A stretch of DNA of 9,060 nucleotides. It comes from Candidatus Fermentibacteraceae bacterium. Lineage in GTDB: Bacteria > Fermentibacterota > Fermentibacteria > Fermentibacterales > JCC-6. How positions within the stretch are numbered: the first letter of the stretch is position 1; each line of letters starts with the position of its first letter. The notes beneath the pieces were generated by a model, which was given only the letters and a program-made list of their open reading frames with translations, was not told the origin of the DNA and made no database searches. Below are positions 1 through 7,017 of this stretch, one piece after another. Made by a program: the position numbers and the translations under genes. The stretch is taken from NCBI GenBank assembly GCA_030596465.1, contig JAUVJW010000053.1, positions 1-9,060 on the forward strand, written 5' to 3'.

Positions 1-394
1 GCCTGAGCTTACCCAGGTTCAGTGTTGAATCCGGTGGAGCCACTTCTGATATGGAAAGATAAGGCATCATTGTTGCCGGATCTCTGTGGATGAAGTCGAA
101 AATACCGTGTACCGGCGGCGGGGCTCCTGTAATAAAGTTTGACCATGCAACAGGGCTTTGCGGCGGGTTTGATGTTCCCAGCCTGTTGAAGCTGCCCATT
201 TCCATAAGGTGTTTTGTGTTGGGCATGAGACCTCGTTCCACGAAACTCTCCACCAGATTGGGATCCATTCCGTCTACGCCCAGTACTATCATTCTTTTAC
301 CGGATCTGCCCGTGGTTTTTCCGCAGCCAGCGCTGAGAGCCGCGACAGCAGCCGGTGTCAGTATAGCTTTCTTGAGGAATTCTCTTCTCTTCAC
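1..394 (-). CDS. Exported alkaline-phosphatase-superfamily phosphodiesterase, N-terminal part (runs off window)
   Basis: Only the first 131 codons are present; the rest lies left of position 1. Translation from a GTG at 394-392 begins MKRREFLKKAILTPAAVAAL. This has a twin-arginine-like RRxFLK motif (residues 3-8), a hydrophobic stretch and SAGC at residues 21-24, so it is probably Tat-exported and possibly lipidated, though the lipobox lacks the usual Leu/Val/Ile at -3. Next comes the superfamily's first metal motif, LGVDGMDP with Asp41, then PPQSPVAWSNFITG with Ser80 at the nucleophile position, and HGIFDF. The same motifs occur in the upstream gene at 391-2382, so the two are paralogues. 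The GTG start overlaps that gene's stop (GTGA) and has GGGAG six bases upstream (405-401), which decides the start and implies translational coupling. A phosphodiester or phosphate-monoester substrate is expected from the family; the actual substrate is unknown. Confidence 0.85.
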   Translation of the reverse strand, partial: MKRREFLKKAILTPAAVAALSAGCGKTTGRSGKRMIVLGVDGMDPNLVESFVERGLMPNTKHLMEMGSFNRLGTSNPPQSPVAWSNFITGAPPPVHGIFDFIHRDPATMMPYLSISEVAPPDSTLNLGKLR

Positions 395-2382
395 AGCGTT
401 CTCCCATCCATGTAACCTGGTGGTTTTACACCGAGCATTTTGAGAACGGTGGGAGCAACATCCATAATGGACGGGTTGTCAGATTCATGTTTCCAGCTGG
501 TGAAGAGTACACCTTTCACCAGATCAGAGTCGTGACAGTGGTCGCCGTTCCAGTGTTTGTCATTGGGATATATAGTTTTTCTGCCGACGCACCCTGTTAC
601 GCATCCCCAGTCGGCACGGTATCCAGTATCAGTTCCTGGAATTATGTCAGGGCTTCTGTCTTTGTATCCACCTGTATAGATGTCCCTGGCAAATTTTACA
701 GAACGAATTACATTTTTATCGCCATCTTTAAGCTGCAGAAGCTTTTCTTTTATCTCATTCATCAGAGGATCGGCTTCAGCCTTTGTAACAATACCCATGC
801 CCTCGCGGCCTTTCATGTTCAGATTGATTCCGGAAAGCCCCATGGCGTAAGCCCTTGTTTGTGACCAGTCCACACCGTGGTAAGATGCGTCAATTGTTTG
901 CACACCTTCTTCAAGCACCATGTATCCGTTGTCAACAAGCCATCTGTTGAAGTCGATGCATGTGTGAAACGCGGTAAACCCGTGATCTGACATTACCACA
1001 AGTCTCTGGTTCTTTTTCATTCTTTCAACAGTTTCACCAACAAGCCTGTCCATTTCAAGGTACATTTTATGGATCACGCTTCCCGGTTCCTGTCCATCGC
1101 CCCAGAACATGTGCTGTATTCTGTCGGAAGTGTCAAAGACACAAACAGCAAGGCCATCTTTGCCGTTGGTAAGTGCATTGGTGAACATTCTTTTTCGTTC
1201 GCCGTAATAAGCCCATGCCATATCCAGGAAGCTTTCTTCATTGAGATGACCATTTGAGAGAGCCCATGTGTCTTCAGCCAGACCCAGTGTGGCAAACTGC
1301 CCCACAGCACCGGCAAGGTATCTGGAATAGTGTACCGGGTGAGAGAGGGGAACAACAGGGCTTGACGGGTCAACATGAAGAGCGGTGCAGTAAACAACAG
1401 GACCTTCGGTAATTCTAAAACGGGCTATACCCCTTACCTTTGTTCGTCCGGCCCTGTAGCATATTGTGAGCCATCCGGACAGTTTTCCAGCCTCCACTTT
1501 TATTTTTTCATTACCGGAGCGGATATCCCAGAAATTGTTATTTACCCGTTTTAAAAGAACATCAACCGGTTCACAACCGTCAGGGCCCGGCACTGAGCCA
1601 ACCCACCATCCCTTTTCGTGATTTCTGAGGGTACAGCCTATACCGCCGGTGAATTGTGTATCGTCACCCTCAGGAGCCATAACTGTGTAGCTTCCCTGGG
1701 TACCTCTGAGGTCCGGCACACACATACCGCTCAGAAGTCTTCCATCCAGTGGCTCAGGCGGGTAGGTGATTGGAACTCTGATAACAGTTGATCTTATACC
1801 GTACTTTCCAAGCAGGCTCCAGAATGGTTTGCTCATTCTGAGCAGCGTGGAGGATACTTTTTCCTTCCGGAAGCCCAGGAAATTTCTTTTTGTAAAGGTT
1901 TTTGTTTTCACGGAACTCAGTACTGCCAGATACCTTTTACGGTCTGCTGTCAGAAAATCAAAGATTCCGTGTTTTCCGGGGTTGACGCCAGTTTGAAAAC
2001 TGGACCATGCAACAGGAGAGACGCCGGGGGTGGTTGTTCTCATGCGGCGATATGAGCCCTGTTCAGCAAGTTTTTTTAAATTTGGAAGGTCTCCGTTCTC
2101 CCAGTATTTTTCCACCAGACGAGGAGAAAGACCGTCCAGTCCCAGAATAACAACTTTACTGCACCCGGGTTTAAGAGGGAGCCTGCTTTTCTTGATGGAT
2201 CTTATCAGTACCATAATCGGCCAGAACATGAAAGAAAGCAGTGAGATGGCAATGGCGTTCAGGAACACCACAAATGATGTGAGAATTCCGAATCCCGCGC
2301 CGGGCCCGATGTATCCGTGCGCAAGGGTTGGAAGTATCAGCAGACCGAGAATGAATATCAGTTTCAGGGGGGGTCCTCCCAT
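391..2382 (-). CDS. Membrane-anchored alkaline-phosphatase-superfamily phosphodiesterase
   Basis: A 663-codon frame (from the first ATG) whose product belongs to the type I phosphodiesterase/nucleotide pyrophosphatase branch of the alkaline phosphatase superfamily, two-metal hydrolases of phosphodiesters or phosphate esters. Visible parts: a hydrophobic segment at residues 8-20, YIGPGAG at 24-30, a 31-residue hydrophobic stretch at 31-61, then basic RSIKKSR. The catalytic domain follows. Metal and nucleophile residues, by position in the fold, are Asp83 in LGLDGLSP, Ser122 in GVSPVAWSSFQTG, Asp420 and His424 in TSDRIQHMFW, Asp466-His467 in SDHGF, and His615 or His617 in NGDHCHDSD. All key residues appear present, so it should be active; the substrate is unknown. 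The ATG has no ribosome binding site, whereas GGGAGGA inside the first codons precedes a CTG at 2367, which would give an N-terminus MKLIFILG. That may be the true start. Its 3' end overlaps the next gene by four bases. Confidence 0.93.
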   Translation of the reverse strand: MGGPPLKLIFILGLLILPTLAHGYIGPGAGFGILTSFVVFLNAIAISLLSFMFWPIMVLIRSIKKSRLPLKPGCSKVVILGLDGLSPRLVEKYWENGDLPNLKKLAEQGSYRRMRTTTPGVSPVAWSSFQTGVNPGKHGIFDFLTADRKRYLAVLSSVKTKTFTKRNFLGFRKEKVSSTLLRMSKPFWSLLGKYGIRSTVIRVPITYPPEPLDGRLLSGMCVPDLRGTQGSYTVMAPEGDDTQFTGGIGCTLRNHEKGWWVGSVPGPDGCEPVDVLLKRVNNNFWDIRSGNEKIKVEAGKLSGWLTICYRAGRTKVRGIARFRITEGPVVYCTALHVDPSSPVVPLSHPVHYSRYLAGAVGQFATLGLAEDTWALSNGHLNEESFLDMAWAYYGERKRMFTNALTNGKDGLAVCVFDTSDRIQHMFWGDGQEPGSVIHKMYLEMDRLVGETVERMKKNQRLVVMSDHGFTAFHTCIDFNRWLVDNGYMVLEEGVQTIDASYHGVDWSQTRAYAMGLSGINLNMKGREGMGIVTKAEADPLMNEIKEKLLQLKDGDKNVIRSVKFARDIYTGGYKDRSPDIIPGTDTGYRADWGCVTGCVGRKTIYPNDKHWNGDHCHDSDLVKGVLFTSWKHESDNPSIMDVAPTVLKMLGVKPPGYMDGRTL
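2374..2380 (-). promoter_or_regulatory. Shine-Dalgarno inside the annotated start, pointing to a CTG start at 2367
   Basis: Read on the minus strand, GGGAGGA lies directly after the AT of the ATG at 2382 and six bases before an in-frame CTG (2367-2365). The sequence just before the ATG (ttttactctgg) has no comparable purine-rich motif. Starting at CTG gives MKLIFILGLLILPTLAHG, a typical signal sequence, without the odd GGPP lead-in. The start choice is inference; the motif and spacing are seen directly. Confidence 0.55.
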
Positions 2383-2397
2383 CCAGAGTAAAAAGCA

Positions 2398-2403
2398 ATT
2401 ATA
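2398..2403 (-). promoter_or_regulatory. -10 element for the leftward phosphodiesterase genes
   Basis: The minus strand reads TATAAT, a perfect sigma-70-type -10 hexamer. The best -35 at 17 bases upstream is a weak TTCGCC. Transcription would start near 2391. That leaves only about nine bases before the ATG at 2382 but about 24 before the CTG at 2367, with the Shine-Dalgarno in between, which favours the CTG start. Confidence 0.55.
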
Positions 2404-2405
2404 CT
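2400..2405 (+). promoter_or_regulatory. Possible -10 element for the rightward lipoprotein gene
   Basis: TATACT on the plus strand overlaps the leftward TATAAT by four bases, so one AT-rich core could serve both directions. Only a weak -35 (CTCCCA, 18-base spacer) is found. A start near 2412 would give a leader of about 42 bases carrying GGAGGA at 2445-2450. Confidence 0.35.
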
Positions 2406-2453
2406 CACGAATCTAACACAGGCGAAAAGAAAAGTTCCACAATTGGAGGAATC

Positions 2454-2783
2454 ATGAAAAAGATTCTGGTATTATCTGCTCTGGTTCTGCTTGCGGGGTG
2501 CGGCGGTTCGAAGATACAACTGAACAACGGTACAGGTCTGGATCTTGATAAAGTAACTCTGACTATTGGAGATAATTCGGAAACCTGGAACAACATAGAG
2601 GCAGATAAAACATTCGGGTCAGATATTACTCTTCCCCGGGAAGCCGCGACTATTTTTGTGGAGTGGGAAACCGCAGGAGAAGAGTGGAGCATGGAATATG
2701 TAACCATAGATTCCGCGAGTAACGCAGACCGAATTAGTATTCTTTTCGCACCCGGGGAAATCAGCGTAAACTACTCATTCTAA
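2454..2783 (+). CDS. Small secreted lipoprotein of unknown function
   Basis: The 109-residue product starts MKKILVLSALVLLAGCGG, a classic lipoprotein signal: two lysines, a hydrophobic core and lipobox LAGC with the lipidated cysteine at residue 16. The mature part is only 94 residues, acidic, without further cysteines, and alternates hydrophobic and polar residues as in a beta-sandwich (for example VTLTIGD, ATIFVEW, RISILFA, ISVNYSF). Glycine directly after the cysteine, rather than aspartate, gives no hint of inner-membrane retention by the Lol +2 rule; whether that rule applies here is unknown. GGAGGA at 2445-2450 stands three bases before the ATG. I do not recognise the family. It lies 91 bases upstream of the activase gene with no visible terminator, so co-transcription is possible. 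Confidence 0.85.
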   Translation: MKKILVLSALVLLAGCGGSKIQLNNGTGLDLDKVTLTIGDNSETWNNIEADKTFGSDITLPREAATIFVEWETAGEEWSMEYVTIDSASNADRISILFAPGEISVNYSF

Positions 2784-2874
2784 ATACGATACATTGATTT
2801 TATAGACATTCAGGGGTGCCCGGAACCAGGATAAATAGGCATATTCCCGGTTCAACTGAGAATCGGGAGTACTT
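2784..2874 (+). promoter_or_regulatory. Activase leader with two competing hairpins; possible weak promoter
   Basis: GAACCAGG (2823-2830) can pair with CCCGGTTC (2846-2853) with one mismatch. Alternatively TCCCG (2845-2849) pairs perfectly with CGGGA (2864-2868), which includes most of the GGGAG Shine-Dalgarno (2865-2869) of the next gene. The shared arm makes the two structures mutually exclusive. TATAGA at 2801-2806 with TTCTAA 17 bases upstream is a weak promoter candidate. No intrinsic terminator is seen. No known riboswitch class is recognised, and any regulatory role is inference. Confidence 0.3.
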
Positions 2875-5800
2875 ATGAATAAAATCACCGCGGGTATTGA
2901 TATAGGATCCGTTGCTATTAAAGTGGCATTCCTTCAGAACAAAAAGATAATTCGAAGCATTTACCACAGGCATCAGGGTAAGCCTGTAGAATCACTGCTC
3001 GATCTTTTCACGGAGTACCCGGAATTGAGCAGCACACCAGTAGTTCTTACAGGTACAGGCGCGTCAAGAATTGCGGAATTCACAGGAACTAATACAGTTA
3101 ATGAGGTTGTGGCACTTGCTGCCTCAATCTCAGAGTACCTGGCTGACGCAGGCTCTGTTATTGAAATGGGCGGCCAGGATTCAAAACTTCTTCTCATGCG
3201 CAGAGATGCTATGGGGGAAACAGTTATGGATGAGTTTTCCATGAATTCCATCTGTGCCGCGGGTACGGGATCATTCCTGGATCAGCAGGCGGGCAGACTT
3301 GGGCTAACGCCTGAGTCTATGGGAGACCTTGCCGTTACCTGTGATGCGCCGCCGAGAATAGCGGGCAGGTGCAGCGTGTTCGCCAAGAGTGACATGATTC
3401 ATCTTCAACAGGTTGGCGCAACAATATCGGAAATCGTGAGCGGTCTCTGTTTTGCGGTGGCAAGAAATTTCAGAAGCGTTATTGCCGCGGGAAGACGGTT
3501 CAGATACCCGGTTGTATTTGTGGGTGGAGTTGCCGCCAACAGGGGAATGGTAAAAGCCTTTCAGAGTGTTCTTGATGGTGAAGTTCTTGTTCCGGAAAAC
3601 TTCAGCGTATTAACTGCAGCCGGTGCAGGACTTTCGAAAAAGCCCGGTATACTTACCGCAGCACAGATTCAGGAACTGATCAGTTCAACCGGCAGTGAAA
3701 TTGAGACTCTGCCTTCTCTGAGGCCTTTCGCTCGTGAGAAAGCTGATTTTACAGCAACAGAAACACTTCCGGAAGAGGGCATCTATCTCGGCATTGATGT
3801 TGGCTCTATAAGTACCAACCTTGCTGCGGTATCTCCCGGGGGAAGAGTTGTTGATCGACTTTACCTCAGAACCGCGGGAAAACCGCTGGAGGCAGTAAAG
3901 AACGGTCTCAGAACAATGGAACCGCGGATTTCTTCTGTACCGGTTCTGGGTGTAGGTGTCACGGGCAGCGGCAGATATATGACAGGCGATTTCGTCGGCG
4001 CGGATGTTGTACGGAATGAGATTTCTGCACAGGCCAGGGCGGCAATCGATATTGATCCCGATGTTGACACTATCTTTGAGATAGGTGGACAGGATTCCAA
4101 GTACATTTCCATTCACAACGGTCGCGTTGTGGATTTTGAGATGAACAAGGTGTGTGCTGCGGGAACCGGTTCCTTTCTTGAGGAACAGGCAGAAAAACTC
4201 AATCTGGAGATAGAGGATTTTGGGCCAATGGCTTTGTCAGCCGCCGATCCATGCAGACTGGGTGAGAGGTGTACAGTATTCATGGAGAGCGATGTTGTTT
4301 CCCATCAGGCTGTGAGTACACCGGTTGAGCAGATAACCTCCGGTCTCTGTTATTCCATCGTAAGAAACTATCTTCATCGCGTTGTTGGTGAGAGAAAAAT
4401 AGGCAGGAAGATATTCTTCCAGGGGGGAACGGCTCATAACCAGGGTGTTGTGGCTGCTTTTAACTCTGTTCTGGGAGAGGGGCGAGAGGTTATTCTTCCT
4501 CCTCACCACGATGTTACCGGTGCTATAGGTGTTGCTCTTATGGCAAGAGATGCCATGAAAGAAAATCAGCAATCCACCTTCAGGGGCTGGGGTCTTTCCG
4601 AGAACAACTATACCCAGGATTCTTTTATATGCAGGGCCTGTTCCAATGAATGCGAGATTCACAGGGTAACTCTGGCGGATGGAACAAAACTCCTTTATGG
4701 TGGTCGTTGCGAGAAATATGAAACCGGGTCAATGCAGATTACGGCAGGTGGCGAGAACCTTTTCAAAACCAGGGTTGATAATCTCTTTAGACACTCGGGT
4801 GAAGAATGGGGTAAAGGACCGGTTGTGGGTATCGCCAGGTCCTTGTGGTTCTGGGAACTTTTTCCGTTCTTCGGCACATTCTTCAGATCACTTGGCTGCC
4901 GGATTGAGGTCAGTGGTGAATCAACATCCACAACTGTTCACTCCGGCGTTGAGAGCGTAGCCGCTGAAACCTGTTTTCCGGTAAAGATTGCCCATGGTCA
5001 TGTCATGGAGCTTCTCGACAAAGGTGTTGAGATACTTTTCCTGCCTTCTATTATTAGAAACAAATCCCAGGGTGACTTCTCTGAATCATACAACTGTCCA
5101 TACATACAGGGTTCACCGTACATTCTGGATGCGGGGCTTGTATTGAACCGGATGAAGAATGTAAAGGTTCTTAAACCCATACTTGATTTCTCACTTCCCG
5201 GTGAGGAATGGATGAGTGCGTTAATCGAAACCGCAGTTGAACTGGGATTCAGTACCGGTGATGCTAAAAGGGCTCTTAAGGCGGCAGAACTCGCACAGAC
5301 AAAATTCACAGAGGTTAATACGGAGATCGGCGCGAGGGCGATAAAAAACCTTAACGGTCGCAGGGGGTTTGTTGTTGTCAGCAGACCGTACAATGGCTCT
5401 GATCCTGTGGTGAATACAGATCTTCCGGCAAAGCTGGCCAAACTCGGTGGAGTTGTTATTCCACTTGATATGCTTCCCATGTCTATGGAGAGGGCAGCGG
5501 AGGGTTACAGCAACATGTACTGGCACTACGGACAGAGAATACTTGCCGGTGGGATTGTTATAAAGGAGAATGAGAATCTTCATGCTGTATATCTGAGCAA
5601 TTTCGGTTGCGGACCGGATTCATTTATAGAGCATTCCTTCAAGGAAATAATGGGGGAGAAGCCCTACCTGGCAATTGAGATAGATGAGCATGCCGCTGAC
5701 GCCGGGGTGATTACTCGCTGCGAGGCATTTCTGGATGCTCTTGAGGGTGCTGGAACCGCCGGCACGGAAGCATACAAGCCACCGGAACACAGGAAGGAAG

Positions 5801-7017
5801 ATGTTACAGGAAGAACTCTCTGGATTCCCCTGATGAGTGAAGCAAGTTATCTGGCAGCCGCCGCAGTACGCAATCGCGGTATTGATGCCCGCGTAATACC
5901 GTCTACAAATTCTGAAACCGTTGCTCTTGGCCGAACGGTGACTACAGGCAGGGAATGCTACCCGGCTATAATAACCGCCGGCAACATGCTGAAAATTCTG
6001 GAGACAAGCAGGCCGGAAGAGACCGCGTTCTTCATGGCAACAGCCTCGGGACCGTGCAGATTCGGCAGGTACTGTAATTTTCACAGACAGGTTCTGGAGA
6101 AGAAGGGATACCGTAATGTTCCGGTTCTTACCGCAACTTCCAGCGATTCCTATTCAGCCATTCCCGGTCTGGGATCGAGGAAATTCCAGAAGGATATGCT
6201 TCAGGGAATTGCAGCCGCTGATATACTGAAACGGGCTCTCCTCAGAGTTCGCCCCTATGAGGTAACGCCTGGAAGTGCTGACAGTCTGTTCAAAAAGTGG
6301 CTGGATGAATTTGAGAAAGCTCTTGAGGAGGGTTCTTCCCTTCCCAATCAGGCCAGGAAAGCCGCTGCGGAATTCAAAAGATTTCCAACGAAAGATATTC
6401 CAAGAAAACCCCTGGTGGCAGTTTTTGGCGAAATCTATGTAAGGAATGATGATTACGCCAATGACGAAACAATAAAGAAGGTTGAAGCACTTGGGGCTGA
6501 AGTGATATACACACCTCTTACAGAGTGGTTCGACTATGTGAATCACAGCTACATCGAGAAATCAAAGCAGAACAGAAAAACAGCTTCAGTGATCAAGGGT
6601 AAAGCAATCGGTATGGTGATCACAAAGGTGAAGAGAGCTGTGGAAAAACCCTTCGACAGTCTTCTCGAAAGCACACCCCATGCCTCAGCCTCTCAGATTA
6701 TGAAGGCATCAACCCCGTATATGGCGGAGAACATTGGTGGAGAAGCTGTTCTCTGCATAGGTACTCCAATTGCCCTGCTTGAACACGGAGGGATTGACGG
6801 AGCGGTTAATGTGTATCCCTTCAACTGTCTTCCAGGTACAGTAGTGTCAGCGGTTTCAAGAAGAATCAAGCGTGATAAACCCGGGCTGCCCTGGCTGAAT
6901 CTTGCCTTTGACGGTCAGGAGGATACTGATAACACATCAAGGTTTGAAGCTTTTATGGATCAGGTTCGCAGGCTTCATCACGGAAAGACAAGAGAAATGA
7001 AAGGGAGTAAAGCATGA
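2875..7017 (+). CDS. Fused acyl-CoA dehydratase activase-type protein (two ASKHA ATPase domains, DUF2229 and 2-hydroxyglutaryl-CoA dehydratase-like regions)
   Basis: The 1380-residue product joins modules found separately in 2-hydroxyacyl-CoA dehydratase systems. Residues about 5-265 and 303-560 are two ASKHA ATPase domains of the BadF/BcrA/HgdC type. Each has a phosphate loop (GIDIGS at 7, GIDVGS at 306), a GGQDSK motif (99, 404), a CAAGTGSFL cysteine (127, 427), an RCxVFxxSD cysteine (166, 466) and an adenosine-type GG motif (217, 517). The two cysteines per domain are those that bind a bridging [4Fe-4S] cluster in HgdC dimers. Residues 586-612 hold Cys586, 589, 593 and 612. About 645-770 matches DUF2229 (Cys700, Cys741), and 830-960 contains FGCGPDS (Cys912). 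About 980-1370 resembles the dehydratase-like tail, with GRECYP and GPCRFGRYC. Family knowledge predicts ATP-driven low-potential electron transfer in the cytoplasm; the substrate is unknown. GGGAG at 2865-2869 supports the start. The gene overlaps the next one by ATGA. Confidence 0.92.
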   Translation: MNKITAGIDIGSVAIKVAFLQNKKIIRSIYHRHQGKPVESLLDLFTEYPELSSTPVVLTGTGASRIAEFTGTNTVNEVVALAASISEYLADAGSVIEMGGQDSKLLLMRRDAMGETVMDEFSMNSICAAGTGSFLDQQAGRLGLTPESMGDLAVTCDAPPRIAGRCSVFAKSDMIHLQQVGATISEIVSGLCFAVARNFRSVIAAGRRFRYPVVFVGGVAANRGMVKAFQSVLDGEVLVPENFSVLTAAGAGLSKKPGILTAAQIQELISSTGSEIETLPSLRPFAREKADFTATETLPEEGIYLGIDVGSISTNLAAVSPGGRVVDRLYLRTAGKPLEAVKNGLRTMEPRISSVPVLGVGVTGSGRYMTGDFVGADVVRNEISAQARAAIDIDPDVDTIFEIGGQDSKYISIHNGRVVDFEMNKVCAAGTGSFLEEQAEKLNLEIEDFGPMALSAADPCRLGERCTVFMESDVVSHQAVSTPVEQITSGLCYSIVRNYLHRVVGERKIGRKIFFQGGTAHNQGVVAAFNSVLGEGREVILPPHHDVTGAIGVALMARDAMKENQQSTFRGWGLSENNYTQDSFICRACSNECEIHRVTLADGTKLLYGGRCEKYETGSMQITAGGENLFKTRVDNLFRHSGEEWGKGPVVGIARSLWFWELFPFFGTFFRSLGCRIEVSGESTSTTVHSGVESVAAETCFPVKIAHGHVMELLDKGVEILFLPSIIRNKSQGDFSESYNCPYIQGSPYILDAGLVLNRMKNVKVLKPILDFSLPGEEWMSALIETAVELGFSTGDAKRALKAAELAQTKFTEVNTEIGARAIKNLNGRRGFVVVSRPYNGSDPVVNTDLPAKLAKLGGVVIPLDMLPMSMERAAEGYSNMYWHYGQRILAGGIVIKENENLHAVYLSNFGCGPDSFIEHSFKEIMGEKPYLAIEIDEHAADAGVITRCEAFLDALEGAGTAGTEAYKPPEHRKEDVTGRTLWIPLMSEASYLAAAAVRNRGIDARVIPSTNSETVALGRTVTTGRECYPAIITAGNMLKILETSRPEETAFFMATASGPCRFGRYCNFHRQVLEKKGYRNVPVLTATSSDSYSAIPGLGSRKFQKDMLQGIAAADILKRALLRVRPYEVTPGSADSLFKKWLDEFEKALEEGSSLPNQARKAAAEFKRFPTKDIPRKPLVAVFGEIYVRNDDYANDETIKKVEALGAEVIYTPLTEWFDYVNHSYIEKSKQNRKTASVIKGKAIGMVITKVKRAVEKPFDSLLESTPHASASQIMKASTPYMAENIGGEAVLCIGTPIALLEHGGIDGAVNVYPFNCLPGTVVSAVSRRIKRDKPGLPWLNLAFDGQEDTDNTSRFEAFMDQVRRLHHGKTREMKGSKA
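2887..4554 (+). repeat. Diverged internal duplication encoding the two ASKHA domains
   Basis: The segments 2887-3669 and 3781-4554 encode homologous domains in tandem within one gene. The conserved motifs recur at offsets of 299-305 residues, with both cysteines offset by exactly 300. Similarity is clear in protein but patchy in DNA, so the duplication is old. A short linker with few recognisable motifs (about residues 266-302) separates them. Confidence 0.75.

Noticed and set aside
90..443. Plus-strand frame of 117 codons at the left end
   Set aside because: It is antisense to the motif-bearing start of the partial phosphodiesterase, which has a ribosome binding site and family motifs.
2367..2373. 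Seven-base G run as a frameshift in the phosphodiesterase gene
   Set aside because: The frame is continuous from this point to the stop and all catalytic motifs are in frame; the run matters only for the start choice.
4237..6546. Several antisense frames of 78-160 codons opposite the activase gene
   Set aside because: All sit opposite conserved coding sequence, show no recognisable motif and fit frames left open by codon use on the other strand.
2875..7017. Two adjacent genes wrongly joined by a missed stop
   Set aside because: The frame is open throughout, the linker at residues 560-645 carries its own cysteine motif, and the same module order is known for large fused activase proteins.
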